A stretch of 10,096 nucleotides of DNA, from contig CAKTGD010000050.1 in assembly GCA_934561335.1 (NCBI GenBank), positions 1 to 10,096 on the forward strand. Reading direction: 5' to 3'. The notes below the pieces were generated by a model, which was not told where the DNA came from, did not search any database, and was given only the letters and a program-made list of their open reading frames with translations. How positions within the stretch are numbered: position 1 is the first letter of the stretch; each line of letters opens with the position of its first letter. Source of the DNA: an uncultured Oscillospiraceae bacterium. Its GTDB lineage: Bacteria > Bacillota_A > Clostridia > Oscillospirales > Oscillospiraceae. Below are positions 1 to 6,560 of the stretch, one piece after another. Both the position numbers and the translations under genes were made by a program.

Positions 1-2
1 GC

Positions 3-593
3 GCTCGGGTGATGGTGGACGATGCCCACGGTCTGGGCGTGCTGGGCGAGGGCGGCCGCGGCACCGCCAGCTATTTCGGGTTGGAGGATCAGGTGGATAT
101 TTACATGGGCACCTTCTCCAAATCGCTGGCGTCACTGGGCGGCTATATGGCGGCATCTGCCGAGGTGGCAGAGTTCGTGCGCCACGCATCACGGCCCTTT
201 ATTTTCTCCGCTTCCATTCCGCCGGCCAACTGCGCCACGGCACTGGCCGCCCTGCGTCATCTGGAGGCGCATCCGGAGCTGCCGGAACGGCTGCGCGAGC
301 TGAGTCTATATGCCCGCAAGGGATTTACGGAGCGCGGCGTAAAAATCCGTGAAAGTGCGCTGGAGGCACCCACGCCTATTATCCCGCTGTACACCTACGA
401 GACCTACTGGACGCTGGAAGCGGCGGCAAGGATTTACGACCGCGGCGTATATGTGAACCCCACGCTGCCCCCCGCCACGCCGGAGGGTGAGGCGCTGCTG
501 CGCACCAGCTATATGGCCACCCATACAGAAAAGCTGCTGGACGAGGCCATGGATATTATTTCGGATGTAATGGTGAACGGTCATGCGCAATAA
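3..593 (+). CDS. PLP-dependent alpha-oxoamine synthase, C-terminal part (serine palmitoyltransferase-like), 5'-truncated by window edge
   Basis: This is the C-terminal half (about 195 residues) of a fold-type I PLP enzyme of the alpha-oxoamine synthase family, which joins an amino acid to an acyl-CoA with loss of CO2. The frame is open to the window edge, so the true start lies upstream. Visible motifs, numbered from the GTG at 9, are DDAHG (4-8, cofactor aspartate and histidine), GTFSK with the Schiff-base lysine at residue 38 (bases 120-122), a PPATP loop (154-158), and RTSYMATHT (165-173), whose arginine should bind the substrate carboxylate. PPATP followed by LLR, and GTFSKSLASLGG, are typical of serine palmitoyltransferase and cysteate acyltransferase. 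BioF usually has GTFGKA and Kbl usually GTLGKA. The next gene, a reductase, overlaps by 11 bases, which fits reduction of a 3-keto product. Family assignment is firm. The substrate (serine, alanine, glycine or cysteate) is inference. Confidence 0.85.
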   Translation, partial: ARVMVDDAHGLGVLGEGGRGTASYFGLEDQVDIYMGTFSKSLASLGGYMAASAEVAEFVRHASRPFIFSASIPPANCATALAALRHLEAHPELPERLRELSLYARKGFTERGVKIRESALEAPTPIIPLYTYETYWTLEAAARIYDRGVYVNPTLPPATPEGEALLRTSYMATHTEKLLDEAMDIISDVMVNGHAQ

Positions 594-1377
594 GGTCGCA
601 ATCGTCACCGGCGGCACCTCCGGCATCGGCCGGGCCACGGCCCTGGCACTTCAGGCCGACGGATGGACCGTCTATGAGCTGAGCCGCCGGGCCGTAGGAA
701 ACCCGGATGTCCGCCATATCGTGGCGGACATCACGAAAGAGGAAACGCTTGCCGCCGCTGTGGCACAGGTCATGGAGGCAGAGGGCCGCATTGACCTTGT
801 GGTAAATAATGCCGGCTTCGGCATCTCAGGCGCCATTGAGTTTACCACTACCGAAGAGGCGCAGCGCCTGTTTGACGCCAACTTTTTCGGCATGGTGCGC
901 ATGAACCGCTGCGTGGTGCCCATCATGCGCCGGCAGGGCGGCGGGCGGATCATCAACCTCAGCAGCGTGGCCGCGCCGGTGGCCATTCCGTTTCAGGCCT
1001 ATTACAGCGCCACAAAGGCGGCGGTCAACGACTATACCATGGCGCTGGCCAATGAGCTGCGTCCCTTCGGCGTCACCGTTTGTGCCGTACAGCCCGGTGA
1101 TATCCGAACCGGCTTTACCGCTGCGCGGGAAAAGGTCATTGAAGGCGATGATATCTATCAGGGGCGTATCGGCCGCAGCGTTGCCCGGATGGAGCACGAT
1201 GAGCAGACCGGCATGGATCCGGCCAAGGCGGGACGGTTTATTGCCAATGTTGCTGCAAAGCGCAGCGTCAAGCCCCTATACACCATCGGCGCCAGTTATA
1301 AGTTTTTTGTTTTTCTGGTGCGGATTCTCCCGAGCCGTACCCTGAACCGGCTTGTCGGCCTTCTGTACGCCAAATAA
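583..1377 (+). CDS. Short-chain dehydrogenase/reductase, 3-ketosphinganine-reductase-like
   Basis: This 264-residue classical SDR is an NAD(P)H-dependent carbonyl reductase. It has the nucleotide loop TGGTSGIG (residues 9-16), NNAG (75-78), the structural Asn in FDAN (100), a catalytic Ser in NLSS (127/128), and YSATK with Tyr141 and Lys145. Two arginines (35-36) after the second beta strand favour NADPH over NADH. The C-terminal stretch (about 240-260) is hydrophobic with scattered basic residues and could touch the membrane, as in 3-ketodihydrosphingosine reductases. Its start codon lies inside the preceding oxoamine synthase gene (11-base overlap, weak GGTGA upstream), so translation is probably coupled. 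The pairing suggests that it reduces the 3-keto group made by that enzyme. The SDR family is certain, but the exact substrate is inferred from context, and many SDRs are annotated wrongly this way. A terminator follows directly. Confidence 0.9.
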   Translation: MRNKVAIVTGGTSGIGRATALALQADGWTVYELSRRAVGNPDVRHIVADITKEETLAAAVAQVMEAEGRIDLVVNNAGFGISGAIEFTTTEEAQRLFDANFFGMVRMNRCVVPIMRRQGGGRIINLSSVAAPVAIPFQAYYSATKAAVNDYTMALANELRPFGVTVCAVQPGDIRTGFTAAREKVIEGDDIYQGRIGRSVARMEHDEQTGMDPAKAGRFIANVAAKRSVKPLYTIGASYKFFVFLVRILPSRTLNRLVGLLYAK

Positions 1378-1382
1378 AGACG

Positions 1383-1412
1383 AAAAGGACTTCCTTCCGG
1401 AAGTCCTTTTTT
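1383..1412. terminator. Bidirectional rho-independent terminator between convergent genes
   Basis: A perfect 12-bp stem (1383-1394 pairing with 1399-1410) has a TTCC loop. On the plus strand the right arm runs into six T (1407-1412). On the minus strand it runs into four T, then CGTCTTTATTT. It sits 5 bases after the SDR stop and directly after the minus-strand lipoprotein stop at 1413, so it serves both operons. Confidence 0.9.
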
Positions 1413-2282
1413 CTATTCATAGCTCTCCATATAGTCGCCATCCACATATAACTGCACTGTGGAAATGCCTTCCAGCGACCGCAGCGATTCGATCGTACCC
1501 AGCACCATCTGCTGTGCAGTCTCATCATCCATGCCCTCCACACTGGCAGAGGACAGGTTCAGCTGACAAATGCCGCTGTCCACCCGGGCGGTAAAGCCGG
1601 AGAAATCCTCGGGCATCAATGCATGAAGCGTATCGGCAGACGGCCCATCCGCCAGAGCGGAAAGCACCACATCCGCAGCCGACTGGCCCTCATACTGCGT
1701 CAGAAGCCGTTCCTCCGCCGTCAGTTCACCGCTGCTATCCGGGAAGTAGAGCTGTGCCGTCAGTGTCCGTACCACGTCATCCATGGAGGTAAGCAGTACA
1801 TCACTGGCCAAAAATCGGTTATTATCACGGTAGGCCAGTTCCTGTCCGTTGACTGTGACATGCACGGCATAAATTCCCTCCAGCTGCGTCAGCGACAGGG
1901 CAATGCAGTAGTCGGCAATCGTCAGCGCCATGCCGCTGAGCTGGCCGTAGCTGCCGGTTAGATCCACCCACGCCGTACCGCCCCGCACCGTAACGGAGCG
2001 CAGCTGGGTACCGGCAGGAATGGGACTTTGAAATCCCACCTCATGACATTCCCCCATCAGCAGCGCCATGACAGCATCAGCCTGAATCTGATTATCCCCT
2101 TGAGGGAGTGTCTCCCAATCCACTGTGACGCTGTCGATGGCGTCACCGCCCCGGTGCGTCTCCAGCACCGCGGGATAATAGAGCGCCAGTCCCTCCTTCT
2201 GTCCGCGGGCCATCATGCCGCACCCGGCCAGCAAAAGGGTCGTCAACAGCAGCGCCATCAGACCGCGTATCCAACGTTTCAT
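1413..2282 (-). CDS. GerMN-domain lipoprotein, last gene of a two-component operon
   Basis: This is a 289-residue predicted lipoprotein. It starts with a short basic N-terminus and a hydrophobic core (about 8-18), followed by the lipobox LLAGC with acylated Cys21, so it should be anchored to the outer face of the cytoplasmic membrane. The rest reads as two GerMN-like modules: about 30-155 (TQLRSVTVRGGTAWVDLTG, then a query-like helix and HVTVNG) and about 165-285 (LYFPDSSGELTAEERLL, ending VQLYVDGDYM). GerMN domains occur in the spore protein GerM and in actinobacterial LpqB, and are thought to bind other proteins or peptidoglycan-related ligands. They have no known catalytic residues. The start overlaps the histidine kinase stop by 4 bases (ATGA), with a GGTGAG Shine-Dalgarno, so the two are co-translated. 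A role as an accessory sensor or modulator of the kinase is inferred from this position and from the MtrAB-LpqB parallel. Confidence 0.85.
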   Translation of the reverse strand: MKRWIRGLMALLLTTLLLAGCGMMARGQKEGLALYYPAVLETHRGGDAIDSVTVDWETLPQGDNQIQADAVMALLMGECHEVGFQSPIPAGTQLRSVTVRGGTAWVDLTGSYGQLSGMALTIADYCIALSLTQLEGIYAVHVTVNGQELAYRDNNRFLASDVLLTSMDDVVRTLTAQLYFPDSSGELTAEERLLTQYEGQSAADVVLSALADGPSADTLHALMPEDFSGFTARVDSGICQLNLSSASVEGMDDETAQQMVLGTIESLRSLEGISTVQLYVDGDYMESYE

Positions 2283-3694
2283 AGGGTCTCACCGCCTTCC
2301 TGCGCACGGGGCAGATACACGGTAAACACCGTGCCTGACGCGCCCTTCCGGGCGGCGGCGGTTATACGGCCGCCGCGGTTCTCCACCGTGTCCTTGACAA
2401 TGGAAAGCCCCAGTCCTGTGCCGCCGATGGCGCGCGAGCGCATTTTGTCCACCCGGTAGAACCTCTCGAAGATGTGCGGCAAGTCGTCCGCCGGAATGCC
2501 GATGCCGTTATCCTCCACCGTCAGCACCACCCAGTCATCCTCCGTCCGCGCGGCGGCATGGACAAATCCCACCGCCCCGGAGTATTTGATACCGTTATCC
2601 ATCAGATTATATAGAATCTGATGGACATCATCCTCAGTAGCCAGCGCCACGGCGTCCTCTGTTGCCTCAAAGGTCAGCGTAACCCCCTTATCCCGGGCCA
2701 ATACCGTCAGCATTCGGGCTACACGCTCCAACACAGGGCGGACAGCCACCGGCGCCGCCTCCTGCACGGCGCCGCTGTCCAGCCGTGTCAGGCGCAGCAG
2801 ATTTTCGGTAATGCGGGTCAGCCGCTCTGCTTCCCGGCCGATATCCCCCACAAATTCCCGGGTGGTATCCGGATCCATATCGCCTGTCTGTAAAATAGAA
2901 TCCGTCAGCAGCCGGATTCCGGCCAGCGGCGTTTTCAGCTCGTGGCTGGCATCTGACACAAAGCGGCGGCGGGCATCCTCCGTCGTCTGCAAACGATCCG
3001 TCAGGCTGTTGAACTCCGCGGCAATCTGTCCGATCTCATCGCTGTTCTTTACAGCGGCGCGGTGGCTGTACGCGCCCTCCCGCACCTTGCGAATCGCCGA
3101 GAGCAACTCGGTGATCTGGGCGGTCAGCATCCGGCTGAGCAGCACCGACAGACCTATGACCGCCAGTGCGATCAGAAAAGAAATCTTCATCAGATTGGAC
3201 TGGAAGCTCTTGAGAATATCAGCCTGCTCGGTATCATACTCATATGCATATACCGCGCCCACGATTTGGTTGTGGTACACCACCGGCGAGGCTGCACGGC
3301 TGAGAAAAGCGGTGGCGTCGTAGTATGAATAGAAGGCATCGTTCCCCTCCAGCGCCTGCACAACCTCGGTATAAAAAGCGTACAACCCCACCGCGCCGTT
3401 TTCTTCCCGGGTATCGTACAGAATGCGTCCCGCCGTATCTGTGACCAGCACGCGGGAAACACCCGTCTCCCGCATGGAGCTGAGGGCGCGGGAAACATTT
3501 TCCTCGTCCAGCTGCTTGAGTCCGCTGAGAGACGCCTCGATCAGCTTGACGGAGCTTTTCATAGAGGTCTCCTTGGACTTAAACACCATATCCTGCGACT
3601 GGCGCACCGGATAGGTATTCAGCAGCACCAGTACAGCAAAAATCACCAGAATATAGCTGATGCCGAACTTAAGTTGTAGGCTGACTTTCCCCAT
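2279..3694 (-). CDS. Membrane sensor histidine kinase (two-component system)
   Basis: This 471-residue kinase senses a signal outside the cell and phosphorylates the regulator encoded just upstream. Order of parts: TM1 (about 11-27), extracellular sensor region (about 28-168, PAS/Cache-like judging by RVLVTDTAGRILYDT at 81-95 and IVGAVYAYEYD), TM2 (about 171-187), HAMP linker (188-240), dimerisation H-box FVSDASHELKTPL with phospho-acceptor His251, N-box NLMDNGIKYS (363-372), G1 box DNGIGI (395-400), F-box FERFYR (409-414) and G2 box GGTGLGL (424-430). All catalytic boxes are intact. It resembles the PhoR/WalK/VicK class. The start lies 26 bases inside the response regulator gene; the best upstream purine run (GGGGAG, 3710-3715) is 15 bases from the ATG, longer than optimal, so translation may depend on coupling. 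Moving the start downstream would delete TM1, which is why I keep this ATG. The signal is unknown. Confidence 0.95.
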   Translation of the reverse strand: MGKVSLQLKFGISYILVIFAVLVLLNTYPVRQSQDMVFKSKETSMKSSVKLIEASLSGLKQLDEENVSRALSSMRETGVSRVLVTDTAGRILYDTREENGAVGLYAFYTEVVQALEGNDAFYSYYDATAFLSRAASPVVYHNQIVGAVYAYEYDTEQADILKSFQSNLMKISFLIALAVIGLSVLLSRMLTAQITELLSAIRKVREGAYSHRAAVKNSDEIGQIAAEFNSLTDRLQTTEDARRRFVSDASHELKTPLAGIRLLTDSILQTGDMDPDTTREFVGDIGREAERLTRITENLLRLTRLDSGAVQEAAPVAVRPVLERVARMLTVLARDKGVTLTFEATEDAVALATEDDVHQILYNLMDNGIKYSGAVGFVHAAARTEDDWVVLTVEDNGIGIPADDLPHIFERFYRVDKMRSRAIGGTGLGLSIVKDTVENRGGRITAAARKGASGTVFTVYLPRAQEGGETL

Positions 3695-4364
3695 GAAAAT
3701 AGTAACCCACTCCCCACTTGGTCATAATATAGGCCGGCTCTGCCGGAACACGTTCCAGCTTTTCCCGCAGTCGCCGCACATGTACGTCCACCGTGCGGTA
3801 ATCGCCGGCATAGGAATAGCCCCAGACCAGATCCATCAGGCTCTCGCGGCTGTATACCCGTCGCGGGTTCTTCATCAGCAGCTCCAGCAGGTCATATTCT
3901 CTGGCGGTCAGGTCGATGGTCTTGCCGTCCCGTATGGCGACGCGCTGCTGCGTATCCAGACTCAGATCACCCACCGTCAGCAGCGAGCGCTCAGGCTCCG
4001 CCCGCCCTGCACTGCGCTTCAGCAGTGCCCGGATGCGGGCCTTCAGCTCCAGAATATTAAAGGGCTTTGTCACGTAATCATCTGCGCCGCAGGCAAATCC
4101 CATCAGCTTGTCGGCATCCTCGCTGCGGGCCGTCAGCATGATGATGGGCACGTCGGAAAATTCCCGGATCTTCATGCAGGCCTCTGTGCCTGACAGAACC
4201 GGCATCATCAGATCCAGAATGATCAGGTCATAGCGCTCTTTTTTTGCCAGCTCCACGGCGGCTTCGCCGTCATAGGCAGCCGTGACCTCATAGCCCTCGT
4301 TCTGCAAATTGAACGTAATTCCCTTGACCAGCAGCTGTTCATCATCCACCACCAGGATTCTCAT
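3669..4364 (-). CDS. OmpR/PhoB-family response regulator
   Basis: This 231-residue DNA-binding response regulator is first in its operon. The receiver domain (1-115) has the acidic pair Asp7/Asp8, phospho-acceptor Asp51 in LILDLMMP (the protein shows YDLIILDLMMP), the switch Thr77 in MLTARS and conserved Lys99 in VTKPF. The C-terminal winged-helix domain (about 128-225) shows DLTAREYDLLELLM, SRESLMDLVWGY, the recognition-helix signature RTVDVHVRRLREKLE and GVGYYF. The length is normal for the family. A perfect AGGAGGTGA lies 6 bases before the ATG and fixes the start. The gene runs divergently from the D,D-carboxypeptidase, and the shared upstream region has candidate operators, so autoregulation and control of that gene are likely but not shown. 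It belongs to the large PhoP/WalR/MtrA group, and sequence alone does not allow a specific name. Confidence 0.96.
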   Translation of the reverse strand: MRILVVDDEQLLVKGITFNLQNEGYEVTAAYDGEAAVELAKKERYDLIILDLMMPVLSGTEACMKIREFSDVPIIMLTARSEDADKLMGFACGADDYVTKPFNILELKARIRALLKRSAGRAEPERSLLTVGDLSLDTQQRVAIRDGKTIDLTAREYDLLELLMKNPRRVYSRESLMDLVWGYSYAGDYRTVDVHVRRLREKLERVPAEPAYIMTKWGVGYYFHGESQPTT

Positions 4365-4370
4365 GGCGTC

Positions 4371-4377
4371 ACCTCCT
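4371..4377 (-). promoter_or_regulatory. Strong ribosome binding site of the response regulator gene
   Basis: On the minus strand AGGAGGT, continuing TGA, sits 6 bases before the ATG at 4362-4364. It is a near-perfect anti-16S match and supports this start over any other. Confidence 0.85.
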
Positions 4378-4387
4378 GAAAAAATGT

Positions 4388-4400
4388 TTACAATTGGTAA
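4388..4400. promoter_or_regulatory. Near-palindromic site in the response regulator leader, candidate operator
   Basis: TTACAATTGGTAA is a 13-base palindrome with a single mismatched pair. It lies just upstream of the regulator's Shine-Dalgarno and about 12 bases upstream of the -35 box of the facing promoter. Its position would suit a regulator acting on either gene. There is no direct evidence of binding, and short AT-rich palindromes arise by chance. Confidence 0.25.
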
Positions 4401-4411
4401 TCCTCTCCCCG

Positions 4412-4440
4412 TTGACGGGCGGGGACAACTCGTTTATAAT
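4412..4440 (+). promoter_or_regulatory. Sigma-A type promoter for the carboxypeptidase operon
   Basis: TTGACG (4412-4417) and a perfect TATAAT (4435-4440) are separated by exactly 17 bases, which is close to the housekeeping consensus. Transcription should start near 4447, giving a leader of about 83 bases before the ATG at 4530. The -35 box lies inside a short inverted repeat (CCCGT 4408-4412, ACGGG 4415-4419) that could be an operator or leader hairpin. Confidence 0.8.
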
Positions 4441-4452
4441 AGTATGTCGAAT

Positions 4453-4466
4453 ACCGTCGGCACGGT
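4453..4466. repeat. Inverted repeat ACCGT-N4-ACGGT in the overlapping leader region
   Basis: ACCGT (4453-4457) and ACGGT (4462-4466) form a 5-bp inverted repeat with a CGGC spacer. It sits a few bases after the predicted plus-strand start and inside the stretch predicted to be transcribed from both strands. It could be an operator half-site pair or a small leader stem. Function is speculative. Confidence 0.3.
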
Positions 4467-4500
4467 CTTACCGCACCGCGCCGCTGCATAGGATAGATAC

Positions 4501-4528
4501 ATTATAGCACAAATGGAGAAAATGTCAT
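4501..4528 (-). promoter_or_regulatory. Sigma-A type promoter for the two-component operon
   Basis: Read on the minus strand, ATGACA (4523-4528) and a perfect TATAAT (4501-4506) are separated by 16 bases. The -35 box matches TTGACA at five of six positions. Transcription should start near 4494, giving a leader of about 130 bases before the regulator ATG. The -35 box abuts the carboxypeptidase start codon, so this promoter lies inside the leader of the opposing gene. Confidence 0.65.
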
Positions 4529-4529
4529 T

Positions 4530-5897
4530 ATGAAATTCCGCCGTTTTTGTACGCTCCTTCTGTTGTTGGCGCTGCTGTTGACCCAGTTTTTGCCCGTAAC
4601 CGCCCTTGCTGTTGAGGATATCCAGATTCAGGCCCGCGCTGCCCTGCTGGTAGACGGCGCTACCGGCACGGTGCTGCTGGATCAGAACGCCCATACCAAG
4701 CAGTACCCCGCCAGCATCACCAAGGTGATGACGGCCCTGCTGGTATTGGAAGCCGTTGAGCGCGGCGAGCTGCGGATGGAGCAAAGCGTAACTGCCAGCG
4801 CCGAGAGTGTGGCGGGTCTGCCGGAAGACGCCAGCACCGCCGATATCGTCCCCGGAGAGTCGCTGAGCGTGGAGCAGCTTCTCTACTGCCTGCTGGTGGT
4901 ATCGGCCAACGAGGTCGGCAATATTCTGGGTGAGGCAGTCAGCGGCAGCGTATCCGGTTTTGTGGCAAAAATGAACCAGCGTGCCCAGGAGCTGGGCTGT
5001 GAAAACACCCACTTCGTCAACACCTCCGGTCTGCCGGACAATGAGCATTACTCCACGGCGTGGGATATCTATCTTATTACGAAAGAGGCCATGAAGTATG
5101 ATGCCTTCATGACCATCTGCAACACAAAGGCATATACCGTTCCGGCCACCAATAAAAGCGATGAACGCGAGCTGCACAGCACCAACTACCTGATCTCCAA
5201 CTGGCGTGCCACCGGCTATCTGTACAGCGGTGCGCAGGGCATTAAAACCGGCTCCACCGATGCGGCAGGCTACTGTCTGGTATCCTCTGCCGCGCGGGCA
5301 GATCGGCAGCTGATCTCCGTGGTGCTGGGCGCCGAGCTGATGAAAACCGGGGACGGCGACACCCGGGTGGGCAGCTTCACCGAGACCAGCCGCCTGTTTG
5401 ACTGGGGCTTTGATAACTTTACCACCAAAACCGTACTGACTGAGGACGAGATGATTCAGGAGGTGCCGGTGGCGCTGAGCAAGGAAACCAGTCATGTTGT
5501 GGTACACCCGGCCTATACCGCCGAGGCAGTGCTGCCCAGTGATCTGGATCCCGCCTCCCTTCAGCGCACGGTAGCCCTCAGCGCCGACGTGGTGGATGCA
5601 CCGGTAACCGCCGGGCAGGAGCTGGGTACCATCACACTCAGCTATGACGGCGTGGATTATGTGACCGTGCCGCTGCTGGCTGTGGCCGATGTGAATGCCA
5701 GCCGTTTTCTGATCGTCAAGCACGCACTGAAAGAATTCTTCAGCCGCACCGTTGTCAAAATCCTGCTGGTGGTGCTGGCAATCCTTGTGGTGCTGATCTT
5801 ACTGTTCGGCAAGACCCTTATGCGCCGCCGCCGTTACGGCAGCAGCCGCAACAAGCGAATGCGGCACCGCAGTTACCGGGGCCGCCGGTTCAGGTAA
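4530..5897 (+). CDS. D-alanyl-D-alanine carboxypeptidase, S11 family (DacF/PBP5-like), with C-terminal TM and Arg-rich tail
   Basis: This 455-residue penicillin-binding protein trims the terminal D-Ala from peptidoglycan pentapeptides at the outer face of the membrane. A signal peptide (1-27, ending ALA) is followed by the S11 peptidase domain (about 32-275) with all three active-site motifs: SITK (nucleophile Ser62, Lys65), SAN (125-127) and KTG (239-241). A PBP5-type C-terminal beta domain follows (about 297-390), then a transmembrane helix (about 408-427). The cytoplasmic end (428-455) is strikingly basic, with 12 Arg in the last 25 residues. Classical members end in an amphipathic anchor, so the full TM plus Arg tail is a variant. 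It is first in an operon with a pseudouridine synthase and divergent from a two-component system. GGAG at 4515-4518 is the likely ribosome binding site. Family certain; DacF versus DacA/DacB naming is not resolved. Confidence 0.95.
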   Translation: MKFRRFCTLLLLLALLLTQFLPVTALAVEDIQIQARAALLVDGATGTVLLDQNAHTKQYPASITKVMTALLVLEAVERGELRMEQSVTASAESVAGLPEDASTADIVPGESLSVEQLLYCLLVVSANEVGNILGEAVSGSVSGFVAKMNQRAQELGCENTHFVNTSGLPDNEHYSTAWDIYLITKEAMKYDAFMTICNTKAYTVPATNKSDERELHSTNYLISNWRATGYLYSGAQGIKTGSTDAAGYCLVSSAARADRQLISVVLGAELMKTGDGDTRVGSFTETSRLFDWGFDNFTTKTVLTEDEMIQEVPVALSKETSHVVVHPAYTAEAVLPSDLDPASLQRTVALSADVVDAPVTAGQELGTITLSYDGVDYVTVPLLAVADVNASRFLIVKHALKEFFSRTVVKILLVVLAILVVLILLFGKTLMRRRRYGSSRNKRMRHRSYRGRRFR

Positions 5898-5898
5898 G
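5892..5898 (+). promoter_or_regulatory. Ribosome binding site of the pseudouridine synthase inside the carboxypeptidase stop region
   Basis: AGGTAAG overlaps the carboxypeptidase TAA (5895-5897) and lies 5 bases before the ATG at 5904. The overlap implies coupled translation of the two genes. Confidence 0.6.
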
Positions 5899-5903
5899 CG
5901 CCC

Positions 5904-6560
5904 ATGAAAATTCTGTATCAAGATCCGTATCTGGTGGTAGCGGTCAAGCCGGTCGGCGTGCTGTCGGAGGATGATCCCCATGCCGCCTGTATGCCGGCGC
6001 TGCTGCGGGACTATTACCGTGGCCGCGGGGAAAAAGATTTCATTGCCACCGTACATCGGTTGGACCGCGTCACCGGCGGAGTGATGGTTTTCTCTCGCCG
6101 CAGGGAGGTAACGGGAAAGCTGACGGCGGCAGTGGCGGCCCACGAGATTACCAAGGAATATCTGGCGGTGCTGCGCGGCCGTCCCGAAAAGGACAGCGAC
6201 ACCCTGACCGACCTTCTGTTCCGTGATGCAGCCCACAACAAGAGCTATGTGGTGCAGCGGATGCGCAAGGGTGTGCGCGAGGCCACACTGGACTATACCG
6301 TGCTGGGAACCGCCGAACAGCTGACGCTGGTAAAAGTCCGGCTGCACACCGGACGTACCCACCAGATCCGGGTGCAGTTTTCTCACCGGGGGCTTCCCCT
6401 GCTGGGCGACATACGATACGGAAGCAAGGCGCCCTGCTCTGCGGCGCTGTGGTCATACCATCTGTCCTTCACCCACCCGGTAACCGGCAAGCAGGTAGAC
6501 GTAAGCTGTCCGCCGCCTGCGGCATACCCCTGGCATTTATTTGGCGAAAAAGCGCTGTAA
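5904..6560 (+). CDS. RluA-family pseudouridine synthase, short form without S4 domain
   Basis: This 218-residue enzyme should isomerise specific uridines in rRNA or tRNA to pseudouridine in the cytoplasm. It shows the N-terminal strand LVVAVKPVGVLS (about 10-21), the catalytic motif HRLDRVTGG (51-59) with the essential Asp54, and the conserved TGRTHQIRVQF plus GDIRYG near the C-terminal third. It lacks the roughly 60-residue S4 RNA-binding domain found at the N-terminus of RluD and RluB types, so it is shorter than the usual 290-320 residues and is closer to the compact RluA/TruC-like group. The target base cannot be deduced. The start is 6 bases after the carboxypeptidase stop, so the two form one transcription unit. 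The stop codon lies inside the left arm of the terminator. Confidence 0.92.
   Translation: MKILYQDPYLVVAVKPVGVLSEDDPHAACMPALLRDYYRGRGEKDFIATVHRLDRVTGGVMVFSRRREVTGKLTAAVAAHEITKEYLAVLRGRPEKDSDTLTDLLFRDAAHNKSYVVQRMRKGVREATLDYTVLGTAEQLTLVKVRLHTGRTHQIRVQFSHRGLPLLGDIRYGSKAPCSAALWSYHLSFTHPVTGKQVDVSCPPPAAYPWHLFGEKAL

Noticed and set aside
3..593. Naming the first gene bioF or kbl
   Set aside because: The motifs around the PLP lysine and the PPATP loop fit serine palmitoyltransferase-type enzymes better, and the neighbour is an SDR rather than biotin genes or threonine dehydrogenase. With only half the protein visible I give no symbol.
2811..3323. A 170-codon plus-strand frame opposite the histidine kinase
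   Set aside because: Ser/Arg-rich composition typical of a complementary frame; the kinase boxes on the other strand are complete.
4513..4533. A six-codon upstream ORF (MEKMSL) whose TGA overlaps the carboxypeptidase ATG
   Set aside because: It has no Shine-Dalgarno of its own, and its second codon is part of the GGAG that serves the real gene, so it is probably chance.
4434..5723. A 429-codon minus-strand open frame opposite the carboxypeptidase
   Set aside because: It is exactly antisense to a gene with intact catalytic motifs. Its translation is rich in His, Gln and Gly with no recognisable domain, as expected from codon bias in the complementary frame.
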